Positions 1 to 6,261 are shown, counted from the first letter of the stretch. The stretch: 6,606 nucleotides of DNA from Pseudolysobacter sp. (GCA_025351985.1 JANXUW010000312.1:1-6606), one strand, 5' to 3'. The notes: generated by a model not told the origin, from the sequence alone. Numbers and translations: made by a program.

Positions 1-1349
1 CGTATTCGTTCTCCGACCCGACGGTTGCGGCGGTCGGCACCAACGACGGCAACGTGCAGATCGTGTTCGGCCTCGGCACTGCAGCAACGGCGAGTTGCCC
101 GGCGACGCTGCCGGCGACCGACCCGAACTGTGCGAACGCGGTCAACGTCACCGACAACAACAACGTGTTGCCGAACCGCCCGATCTTCGGCGTGCGCTTC
201 GATCCGAACAACGCGCTGGTGGCGTATGCCGCCGTCGGTGGTTTCAACCAGAACACGCCGGCACAGCCGGGTCACGTGTTCCAGGTCACCTGCTCGGCCT
301 ACAACTGCCCGAGCTTCACCTGGAAGGACAAGACCGGCAACCTGCCGAATGTCCCGGTCGAGCAGATCATGCCGAACCCGAACCTGCCGCAGCAGGTGTT
401 CGCCGGTACCGACTGGGGCCTGTACTACACCGATGACATCAAGGCCAATTCGCCGGTGTGGTACGCGTTCGAGGGCTTCCCGCGCGCGATGGTCTGGGAG
501 CTCGTGGTCGATCGTGGCTTCACCACGCTCGCGGCGTTCACCCGCTCGCGCGGTGCCTGGGTGTGGCCGCTGCCAAACGCCGCCATCGGTACGCCGAATG
601 CGGATCTGGCAGTGACCAACACCGGCCCCACCACGGCGACTGTCGGCAACAATGTTTCCTACGTCGTCACGCTCACCAACAACGGTCCGGATACGGCACA
701 GAATGTCGTGCTGACCAACCCGACGCCGGCGGGATTGACCCTCGTCTCGGTCACCGGCGGTTGCACCACCTTGCCATGCAGTTTCGTCGGCCTCGGCAAT
801 GGCGTGAGCAAGACCACGACCATCACTTACGCCATCCCGTCGGGCTACAACCCCAGCACCATGATCGTCGATACCGCCAACGTGACCAGCGATGCCAACG
901 ATGCGATACCGGCCAACAACACGGCCACGGTGAATACTGCAATCAGCGGCACGGGTGCGGATGTGCAGCTCACGATCAGTGTGCCGGCGACAGCGCCACC
1001 CGGCAAGCCCATCGTCTACACCTACACCGTGACCAACAACGGCCCGGCCGCGGCCACTGCCGTGCAACTCGACAGCACCTTGCCGAGTGGCGTGACCTTT
1101 GCCAGCAACAGCGGCGATTGCACAAGCACGTTCCCGTGCACGTTCGGCACCCTCGCGCCGAACCAGAGTAAAACCGTGACCACGACGGTATGTGTACCGC
1201 CCGCTTACAGCGGCAGCAATCCGATCGTATTCAACGGTGTCGTCTCGGCCAGCAGCAGCGATCCTGACACGTCCAACAACAGCGCGACCGCGAATACGGC
1301 GCTGTTCACCGACGTGATTTTCCTGGACGGCTTCGAAACCTGTCCATGA
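1..1349 (+). CDS. Secreted beta-propeller/BNR-like protein with two C-terminal DUF11 repeats (5' partial)
   Basis: The frame is open from base 3, so the gene begins left of the window; the GTG at 54 is an internal valine, not a start. The visible part is 448 residues. Residues 1-195 resemble the end of a BNR/sortilin-type beta-propeller: VGTNDGNVQIVFG near the edge, then a blade with W-KDKTGNLP, QQVFAGTDWGLYYTDD and TRSRGAWVWPLP. Two DUF11 (CARDB/invasin-like Ig-fold) domains follow, at about 200-318 and 319-435, each opening AD(L/V) and containing TNNGP. Each carries a close cysteine pair (C254/C259 and C373/C379), probably an extracytoplasmic disulfide. The last residues, DVIFLDGFETCP, form a short tail seen, as far as I know, on many secreted proteins of Xanthomonadales. 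The family context suggests a surface or secreted protein; substrate and function are not recognisable. The signal peptide would lie outside the window. Two hairpins follow the stop. Confidence is high for the coding frame and domains, low for any function. Confidence 0.85.
   Translation, partial: YSFSDPTVAAVGTNDGNVQIVFGLGTAATASCPATLPATDPNCANAVNVTDNNNVLPNRPIFGVRFDPNNALVAYAAVGGFNQNTPAQPGHVFQVTCSAYNCPSFTWKDKTGNLPNVPVEQIMPNPNLPQQVFAGTDWGLYYTDDIKANSPVWYAFEGFPRAMVWELVVDRGFTTLAAFTRSRGAWVWPLPNAAIGTPNADLAVTNTGPTTATVGNNVSYVVTLTNNGPDTAQNVVLTNPTPAGLTLVSVTGGCTTLPCSFVGLGNGVSKTTTITYAIPSGYNPSTMIVDTANVTSDANDAIPANNTATVNTAISGTGADVQLTISVPATAPPGKPIVYTYTVTNNGPAAATAVQLDSTLPSGVTFASNSGDCTSTFPCTFGTLAPNQSKTVTTTVCVPPAYSGSNPIVFNGVVSASSSDPDTSNNSATANTALFTDVIFLDGFETCP
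600..1302 (+). repeat. Two tandem in-frame DUF11 repeats, 357-bp period
   Basis: The second repeat (from 957) starts exactly 357 bases, or 119 codons, after the first (from 600). The register holds internally: the shared ACCAACAACGG lies at 675-685 and 1032-1042, and the first cysteine codons lie at 762 and 1119, both 357 bases apart. The copies are otherwise clearly diverged, so this is an old domain duplication, not a recent DNA repeat. The one spacing change is in the cysteine loop, C-x4-C in copy 1 and C-x5-C in copy 2. Confidence 0.8.
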
Positions 1350-1358
1350 GACGAACCG

Positions 1359-1387
1359 CAGCCGCTGCCGTGATTTGGCAGCGGCTG
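1359..1387 (+). terminator. Hairpin downstream of the DUF11 gene, weak or auxiliary terminator
   Basis: CAGCCGCTGCC (1359-1369) pairs perfectly with GGCAGCGGCTG (1377-1387) around a 7-base loop, starting 9 bases after the stop codon. Only TCTT follows, so as an intrinsic terminator it is weak. It could instead protect the 3' end of the mRNA or act together with the second hairpin downstream. Confidence 0.6.
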
Positions 1388-1415
1388 TCTTAGCGTCGGA
1401 TTTGAGAGTTATGCG

Positions 1416-1448
1416 AGCGGCAATGACCTACGTCATTGCCGCTTTTTT
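1416..1448 (+). terminator. Strong intrinsic terminator for the DUF11 gene
   Basis: AGCGGCAATGAC (1416-1427) and GTCATTGCCGCT (1432-1443) form a perfect 12-bp stem with a CTAC tetraloop, followed by a run of six T (1443-1448, the first paired). The T run lies only on the + side, so it serves the rightward repeat-protein gene. On the minus strand the same stem has no U tract after it, so it would be a poor terminator for rsmI, which ends about 70 bp away. Confidence 0.88.
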
Positions 1449-1519
1449 ATTGCCTGGCGTAATACGTTGCGGATGCGATTCCTGGCGGGCGGAATTCGCC
1501 TGGCAAAGAATGTGGCGTA

Positions 1520-2356
1520 TCACTCGTCCTGCTGGATCGTATACAACGCCTTGCGCGGCGCACCGCTGATCGCCGCCGCCAGCTTGGCTGCCTGGCTCGG
1601 CGGCAATTCGGCGCGCAGCAACGCGAATACACGCCGGCCTTCGGCGAGTCGACCGTCGCCGCCCTCCTCCTCCGCGCCACCGACGATCAGCACGAACTCG
1701 CCGCGCTGCTGATTGCTGTCGGCATCCACTTTTGCGAGCAACTCGGCCAGAGACGCGTCGAGCACGGTTTCGAACATCTTGGTCAACTCGCGCGCGAGTA
1801 CGGCCGAGCGCTGCTCGCCAAATACAGCCAGCATGTCGGCCAGCGATTCGCGCACACGATGACTCGATTCGTAGAAAATCAGCGTGCGTGTTTCGCCGCC
1901 GAGTTCGCGCAGGCGCTGGATGCGTGCGCTCGATTTCGCCGGCAGAAATCCTTCGAACACAAATCGATCGCTGGGCAGGCCGGCCACGGATAACGCGGCG
2001 ATCGCCGCACATGGCCCGGGCAGCGGTCGCACCGCCACGCCCGCGCCGCGCGCCGCGCGCACGAGACGAAATCCCGGATCGGAAATCAGCGGCGTGCCCG
2101 CATCCGAAATCAACGCGATGTTCTTGCCCGCGAGCAAGTCGGCGACCAGCTTCTCGCATTGCTCGCGCTCGTTGTGTTCGTGCAGCGCGATGCAGCGCGT
2201 GCCGATGTTGTAATGCGCGAGCAAGGCATGACTGTGGCGTGTATCTTCGGCGGCAATCAATTCCACCTCGGCCAGCGTTTTCTGCGCGCGCGGCGACAGA
2301 TCCCCAAGATTGCCGATCGGCGTGGCGACCACCCAAAGCGTGCCGATGGGTTGCAT
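1520..2356 (-). CDS. rsmI: 16S rRNA (cytidine(1402)-2'-O)-methyltransferase RsmI
   Basis: RsmI (YraL) uses S-adenosylmethionine to 2'-O-methylate C1402 of 16S rRNA in the ribosomal P site; RsmH methylates N4 of the same base. The protein is 278 residues, normal for the family, with a tetrapyrrole-methylase (SPOUT-unrelated) fold. Visible motifs in order are ATPIGNLGDLS (11-21), EDTRHS (37-42), SDAGTPLISDPG (84-95), PLPGPCAA (111-118), GFLP (136-139), FYESSHR (161-167), RELTKMFE (189-196) and GEFVLIV (219-225), then a short helical C-terminal part. The frame extends upstream to an ATG at 2422, but I chose the ATG at 2356: the family begins right before the GTLWVVATPIGN strand, and an AGGA lies 9 bases ahead of it. 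It is divergent from lpoA, the arrangement also found in E. coli (yraL / yraM). Identification is secure. Confidence 0.96.
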   Translation of the reverse strand: MQPIGTLWVVATPIGNLGDLSPRAQKTLAEVELIAAEDTRHSHALLAHYNIGTRCIALHEHNEREQCEKLVADLLAGKNIALISDAGTPLISDPGFRLVRAARGAGVAVRPLPGPCAAIAALSVAGLPSDRFVFEGFLPAKSSARIQRLRELGGETRTLIFYESSHRVRESLADMLAVFGEQRSAVLARELTKMFETVLDASLAELLAKVDADSNQQRGEFVLIVGGAEEEGGDGRLAEGRRVFALLRAELPPSQAAKLAAAISGAPRKALYTIQQDE

Positions 2357-2561
2357 GATGTGGTTTCCTGTGATGTGTGGGATTGCATGCCACGCGCGCG
2401 ACCAGGCTGCGGTGCGGTTCACGAACGCTGCGTGCGCTGCAGTTTACAGGCTGCGATCGCCGGCAAGGTTTGCGTTTGTGCTCGTCGCTGAATCGGCACT
2501 TTGCGTCGGCATGCAATTCAATCCGCTATTATCCGTATCTTCGACACTCGGATGCGTCCAC
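2357..2561. promoter_or_regulatory. Divergent rsmI/lpoA control region
   Basis: This 205-bp stretch separates two divergent genes and must hold both promoters, but neither is clear-cut. On the + side the best candidate is TTGCGT (2501-2506) with TATTAT (2527-2532); the 20-bp spacer is longer than ideal, and a transcript from it would have a leader of only about 20 bases before lpoA. On the minus side, TAAACT (+ strand AGTTTA, 2441-2446) could be a -10 box, but I see no -35 at good spacing. A matched inverted pair, ATTGCATGCC (2382-2391) and GGCATGCAAT (2508-2517), lies near the two ends. The region is too short for a full RNase P RNA gene, which neighbours rsmI in some relatives. Confidence 0.35.
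2364..2369 (-). promoter_or_regulatory. Ribosome binding site deciding the rsmI start
   Basis: Read on the minus strand this is AGGAAA. Nine bases separate AGGA from the ATG at 2356, which supports that start over the in-frame ATG at 2422 that would add 22 atypical residues. Confidence 0.7.
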
Positions 2562-4385
2562 ATGACCTTATCGCCGCCCGCCCTGTTCCGGCATTGGCCG
2601 ACCCTGCTGTTGTGCGCGCTGCTGGCCGGCTGCGGCAGCATCGGCACGCGCGGCGACGACAGCGCCGAGGCGGCGCACGCCGAACAGCTCATCCGCAAGG
2701 GCGACTTCCACGGCGCCGCGCAAGCCTATCTCGACCTTGGCGACCAGCCGTTTGCCGATCGGGCGTATTACCACCTGCGCGCCGCCGAAGCGTTGCGCCA
2801 GGAAGGTGATCTCGAAGCCGCCGCGCGTGCGCTCGAAGACGTGAAGCGGCGCAAGCTCGCCGACGACGAAATCATCCGCTACGACCTGCTCGAAGCCGAG
2901 ATCGCGCTGAGCCGCAAGGACGCGCACCGCGCCGTGGAATTGCTCGGCAGCAGCGACAACGGCCTGCCGATGCCGTTGCGCCTGCGGCTGCTCGAACTGC
3001 GCGCGCGCGCGCAGAACGCCAATGCCGATCCGATCGGCAGCGCGCGCACGCGCCTGCAACTGGATCGCTGGCTGAGCGATGGCGACCGCGAGCAGAATCG
3101 TACGCAGATCGTCGAGACCCTGGCCAAAGCGCCAGCCGATGTGCTGCAGCGCCAGGCGCAGGCGCTGACCGGCAATGATCCGCTGCTGCCGTGGATCGAA
3201 CGCGCGTTGCGCAAGAACGGCCAAGCGTTGCCGCAGCAGATTCCGAACCCCGCGTTGCCGATCGGAACACTCACGCCGGACCAGAACAACCGCATGACGC
3301 GTGAGGGCTACAAACCCGTGCACCTGGTCGCGCTGTTGCTGCCCGCCGATGGGCCGCTGCGCTCGGTGGCGCAATCGATCCGCGACGGTTTTTTCGCCGC
3401 GTATTTTGCCGACGCGCCCGAGCAGCGCCCGGAAATCCGCAGTTACGATGCCGGGCTGACACCGCAGGATTCCGTTGCCGCCTACCAGCGCGCGGTGAAC
3501 GACGGCGCCGAGCGCGTGGCCGGGCCGCTGTCGAAAGAAGCCGTCGCCGAACTTTTTCGTCAGGGCAATCTGCGCGTGCCGGTGCTCGCGCTGAACCATC
3601 CCGACAGCGGCGAAAATCCGCCATCGGGCAGCGTCGAATTCGGCTTGCTGCCGGATGCGGAAGGCGCGCAAGCAGCCGAACACATGATCGCGCGCGGCAT
3701 CACGCGAGCCGCCATTTTTGCCGCGACCGACGAATGGGCCGAGCGCGCGGCGCTCGCGTTCCGCGCACAATTCGAACAACGCGGCGGCCGTATTCTCGGC
3801 GAAGCACGCGTGCGTGATGCCGACATCAATTACAGCAGCCCGATCAAGCAGGCGCTGGCGGATTTTTCTACCGCAAAGATCGCCGCGCCGACCACTGGCG
3901 ATAGCGATGCTGCGCCCGTTGCCGATGGCGGCATCTTCATCAGCATGCGTCCGCAACAAGCGCGCCTGCTGCTGCCGCAGGTGAAGATTGCCGGTTACAA
4001 ATTACCGGTGTTCGCCACCTCGCATGTGTATGCCGGCAGCGCCACGCAGGGGCTCGACCGCGATCTCGACGGCGTGCAGTTTTGCGATGCGCCGTGGTTG
4101 TTCGATATCGCCGCGGGGGTGCCGCTGCGCAGCGAACTCGCGCGCAATTTGCCGACTGCACGCGGTGTGAGCGCGCGCCTGTTTGCGCTTGGCCTTGATG
4201 CCTACAACCTGTTGCCGTATCTCGATTCGCTGCGCGGCCAACAGGAAAGTTACCAGCCCGGCGCGACCGGCCAGCTTTCGATCGACGCGTATGGCCGCGT
4301 GCAGCGTTTGCTGATCTGGGCGCAATTCGAAAACGGCAACGCGCGCGCGATCAACGGCGAGCTGACCTTGAGCAGCGCACCGTAG
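2562..4385 (+). CDS. lpoA: Penicillin-binding protein activator LpoA (YraM/LppC family) lipoprotein
   Basis: LpoA is an outer-membrane lipoprotein that reaches through the periplasm to stimulate the class A synthase PBP1a in peptidoglycan growth. This copy is 607 residues, within the family range. Residues 1-24 are a lipoprotein signal peptide ending in lipobox LAGC, with C24 the lipidation site. Residues about 35-235 are an all-helical TPR-like domain (for example GDFHGAAQAYLDLGD, 47-61). From about 252 the periplasmic-binding-protein fold begins with VHLVALLLPADGPL, followed by RSYDAG (293-298), AGPLSKEAV (320-328), LPVFATSHVYAGS (481-493) and DLDGVQFCDAPWLFD (501-515). The ATG at 2562 is chosen because it places the signal peptide correctly; the frame runs upstream to 2310, across the divergent rsmI start, and that extension is not credible. 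No good Shine-Dalgarno precedes 2562. Residues 436-457 form an Ala/Thr/Asp-rich, probably flexible linker. yraN follows 13 bp on. Confidence 0.93.
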   Translation: MTLSPPALFRHWPTLLLCALLAGCGSIGTRGDDSAEAAHAEQLIRKGDFHGAAQAYLDLGDQPFADRAYYHLRAAEALRQEGDLEAAARALEDVKRRKLADDEIIRYDLLEAEIALSRKDAHRAVELLGSSDNGLPMPLRLRLLELRARAQNANADPIGSARTRLQLDRWLSDGDREQNRTQIVETLAKAPADVLQRQAQALTGNDPLLPWIERALRKNGQALPQQIPNPALPIGTLTPDQNNRMTREGYKPVHLVALLLPADGPLRSVAQSIRDGFFAAYFADAPEQRPEIRSYDAGLTPQDSVAAYQRAVNDGAERVAGPLSKEAVAELFRQGNLRVPVLALNHPDSGENPPSGSVEFGLLPDAEGAQAAEHMIARGITRAAIFAATDEWAERAALAFRAQFEQRGGRILGEARVRDADINYSSPIKQALADFSTAKIAAPTTGDSDAAPVADGGIFISMRPQQARLLLPQVKIAGYKLPVFATSHVYAGSATQGLDRDLDGVQFCDAPWLFDIAAGVPLRSELARNLPTARGVSARLFALGLDAYNLLPYLDSLRGQQESYQPGATGQLSIDAYGRVQRLLIWAQFENGNARAINGELTLSSAP

Positions 4386-4398
4386 CGCGACCGCGTCG

Positions 4399-4758
4399 AT
4401 GCGCGCCACCGGCGATATCTGGGAAGACATCGTGCTGGCCTATTTGCAGCGTGCAAAACTGCAATTGCTGACACGAAATTATTCCAGTCGCTTTGGTGAA
4501 ATCGACCTCATCATGCGCGATGCCGACACGCTGGTTTTTGTCGAGGTCCGTTATCGCGACCGTGCCGCGCTCGGCGATGGCGCGGCCTCGGTCGGCGCCG
4601 GCAAACGCACGAAATTGATCCGCACCGCATCGTTGTATCTGCAGGCGCAACCGCAGTTCGCGCAACAGCCGTGCCGGTTCGACGTGGTGTCATGCAGCGG
4701 CACGCCGCAGCAGCCGCATATCGATTGGCAGCGCAGTGCATTCGATGCGTTTGCGTGA
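4399..4758 (+). CDS. yraN: YraN/UPF0102 family nuclease-fold protein
   Basis: YraN proteins are small and related to the PD-(D/E)xK nuclease (Holliday-resolvase-like) fold; their cellular role is not settled. At 119 residues this is normal length. The hallmark core is intact: RNYSSRFGEIDLI (26-38) and DTLVFVEVRYR (43-53), with D36 and E49-x-R51 in the catalytic-type positions and E9 as the likely N-terminal acidic residue. The N-terminal helix GDIWEDIVLAYL replaces the more usual G-x-x-(A)E-x-x-A-x-x-YL pattern, a mild divergence. The C-terminal half has CRFDVVSCSG (671-700 in the nucleotide count is not used here; residues about 91-100), matching the family's RFDVV strand. The ATG lies 13 bases after the lpoA stop with no visible Shine-Dalgarno, so co-transcription and probably translational coupling with lpoA are likely. 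E. coli has the same lpoA-yraN order. Confidence 0.92.
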   Translation: MRATGDIWEDIVLAYLQRAKLQLLTRNYSSRFGEIDLIMRDADTLVFVEVRYRDRAALGDGAASVGAGKRTKLIRTASLYLQAQPQFAQQPCRFDVVSCSGTPQQPHIDWQRSAFDAFA

Positions 4759-4780
4759 GCGGCACTTGGCGCTTTCAAGC

Positions 4781-4810
4781 TCGTCATTCCAGCGCAGGCT
4801 GGAATGACGA
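4781..4810. repeat. REP-like palindrome (CGTCATTCC family) after yraN
   Basis: TCGTCATTCCAGC (4781-4793) and GCTGGAATGACGA (4798-4810) are perfect inverted copies around a GCAG loop, 22 bases after the yraN stop. From general knowledge, palindromes reading GTCATTCC...GGAATGAC are dispersed in many copies in proteobacterial genomes, and their minus-strand reading VIPACAGMT is a frequent spurious peptide; that reading is present here. AAATTTTAAT follows, so the hairpin may also end the lpoA-yraN transcript, though the T run is only four and comes after several A. I see one copy in the window, so dispersal cannot be shown from this sequence. Confidence 0.75.
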
Positions 4811-4846
4811 AAATTTTAATCTCGACGCGAAACAAGCGCGATTCGG

Positions 4847-6247
4847 ATGAGCAATATTCGAGACATGAACCTCAGCGCCGATTTTCTCAAGCAACTGCAC
4901 GGCTTGTTCCCAGCCGATGCGTTGCTGACCGAAGCGACCGACTGCTACGCCTACGGCTACGACAATTCGCGCGGCCAGGTCACGCCGGACGCGGTGGCAT
5001 TCGCCCACACGCATGAGCAAATATTGGCGCTGGTGCGACTGTGTCGCAACGCGCGTGTGCCGCTGACCGCGCGTGGCCGCGGCACCAATACCACGGGTGC
5101 AACCGTGCCGATTTCCGGCGGTGTGGTGTTGTCGTTCGAGCGCATGAACCGCATCCTGCGTATTGATGTCGATAACCGTTATGCCGTGGTCGAAGCCGGT
5201 GTGCTGAATGGCGATCTGCAAGCCGCACTCGCGCCGCTCGGATTTTTCTGGCCGCCCGATCCGACCAGCGCGCCGTTCTGCAGCATTGGTGGAAATCTCG
5301 CATGCAACTCGGCCGGACCGCGCGCGGTGAAATACGGCAGCCCGCGCGAAAACACGCTGGGCCTGCGCGCCATTACTGGCGCCGGCGAAGAGTTTCGCTG
5401 CGGCGTCTACACCAGCAAGGGCGCGACCGGCTACGACCTCACGCGGCTGCTGATCGGCTCCGAAGGCACGCTCGCGATCATCACCGAAGCCACACTCAAA
5501 CTCACGCCGCTGGCCGCCGCCAAACGCACCCTGCGCGCCACCTACGACAGCATCGAAGCCGCCGCCGCCGCAGTGGCGCGCATCATGGCGCAACCGGTCA
5601 TACCGTGCGCGCTGGAGTTCCTCGACGACGAAGCGCTGCGTCTCGCGCGTGCGCACGCTGGCGAGGCGATTCCGCAAGCCGCAGCGATGTTGCTGATCGA
5701 AGTCGATGGTCAGCCGCAGGCGTTGCCGGAAGCCGTCGACGCGGTGTCGCAGGCTGCGCGCGGCGAGGGTTTGATCGAACTCGTCGCGGCAGAAACGGCG
5801 GCGCAAGTCGCGACGTTGTGGGCGGCGCGCAAGGCGCTGTCGCCAGCGCTGCGCAAGATCGCGCCAAGGAAAATCAACGAAGACGTGGTCGTGCCGGTTT
5901 CCAACCTGCCCGCGTTGATAACCGGATTGCGCAAAATTTCCACAAAGTATCAAATTCCCATTGTGAACTTCGGTCACGCCGGCAACGGCAATATGCATGT
6001 CAACATGTTGTATCGACCGGAAGATCCGATCCAGGCAGCGAATGCGCCGGACTGCCTCAGAGCGGTATTTGCGCTCGTGCTCGAACTCGACGGCACGCTA
6101 TCGGGCGAGCACGGCATCGGTTTGGCGAAACGCGATTTCCTGCCGCTGGCGCTCGATCCGGTGACGCTGCAACTGATGCGTCGGATCAAGGCGCAATTCG
6201 ATCCCGACGGCATTCTCAATCCGGGCAAGTTGCTGCCGCCGGAATAA
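4847..6247 (+). CDS. GlcD/DLD-type FAD-linked 2-hydroxyacid dehydrogenase (D-lactate or glycolate type)
   Basis: This is a flavoenzyme of the VAO/PCMH FAD-binding family that oxidises a D-2-hydroxyacid to the 2-oxoacid, passing electrons to quinone, cytochrome or another carrier. At 466 residues it matches stand-alone GlcD/DLD enzymes. The FAD domain shows RGRGTNTTGA (76-85), PDPTS with SIGGNLACNSAGP (137-158) and GSEGTLAIITEATLKL (204-219). The C-terminal substrate domain shows NEDVVVP (344-350), NFGHAGNGNMHVN (374-386; H377 and H384 are the usual active-site/metal histidines) and SGEHGIG (419-425), and it closes with FDPDGILNPGKLL. There is no appended iron-sulfur domain and no glcE or glcF next to it in the window, so D-lactate, D-2-hydroxyglutarate and glycolate all remain possible substrates. 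The start could be 4847 or the in-frame ATG at 4865; neither has a strong Shine-Dalgarno. An REP-like palindrome separates it from yraN. Confidence 0.9.
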   Translation: MSNIRDMNLSADFLKQLHGLFPADALLTEATDCYAYGYDNSRGQVTPDAVAFAHTHEQILALVRLCRNARVPLTARGRGTNTTGATVPISGGVVLSFERMNRILRIDVDNRYAVVEAGVLNGDLQAALAPLGFFWPPDPTSAPFCSIGGNLACNSAGPRAVKYGSPRENTLGLRAITGAGEEFRCGVYTSKGATGYDLTRLLIGSEGTLAIITEATLKLTPLAAAKRTLRATYDSIEAAAAAVARIMAQPVIPCALEFLDDEALRLARAHAGEAIPQAAAMLLIEVDGQPQALPEAVDAVSQAARGEGLIELVAAETAAQVATLWAARKALSPALRKIAPRKINEDVVVPVSNLPALITGLRKISTKYQIPIVNFGHAGNGNMHVNMLYRPEDPIQAANAPDCLRAVFALVLELDGTLSGEHGIGLAKRDFLPLALDPVTLQLMRRIKAQFDPDGILNPGKLLPPE

Positions 6248-6261
6248 GCGCGACGCGTTTT

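Noticed and set aside
25..615. 196-codon + strand frame overlapping the propeller segment
   Set aside because: It is an Arg/Ser/Thr-rich shadow of the real frame, which is open across the same stretch and gives recognisable blades and DUF11 domains.
2357..2422. N-terminal extension of RsmI from the ATG at 2422
   Set aside because: The extra 22 residues do not fit the family, whose N-terminus sits right before the ATPIGN motif; the ATG at 2356 has a well-placed AGGA.
2357..2561. RNase P RNA gene next to rsmI
   Set aside because: The gap is only 205 bp, too short for a bacterial type A RNase P RNA (about 350 bases or more), and I see none of its conserved core.
2377..2565. Possible 62-codon upstream ORF whose TGA overlaps the lpoA ATG (ATGA)
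   Set aside because: The ATGA overlap could suggest coupling, but the peptide is Arg/Cys-rich with no domain. It starts at a GTG about 20 bp from the rsmI start with no Shine-Dalgarno, and it would require a promoter inside rsmI.
3000..3012. CG-dinucleotide run as a possible Z-DNA or repeat element
   Set aside because: It encodes an ordinary Arg-Ala stretch in an LpoA helix, and similar short CG runs are common throughout this GC-rich window.
2568..3959. 463-codon open frame on the minus strand opposite lpoA
   Set aside because: It lies entirely within lpoA, whose lipobox and family motifs are clear. Its translation is Arg/Ala/Gln-rich with no recognisable domain, as expected for an antisense frame in GC-rich DNA.
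4784..5998. 404-codon open frame on the minus strand opposite the FAD dehydrogenase
   Set aside because: It is antisense to a gene with intact catalytic motifs. Its composition is typical of a shadow frame, and it begins inside the gene it opposes.
6248..6261. Intrinsic terminator between the FAD gene and pgpA
   Set aside because: A run of T is present at 6258-6263, but the preceding GCGCGACGCG cannot form a stable stem with a usable loop.
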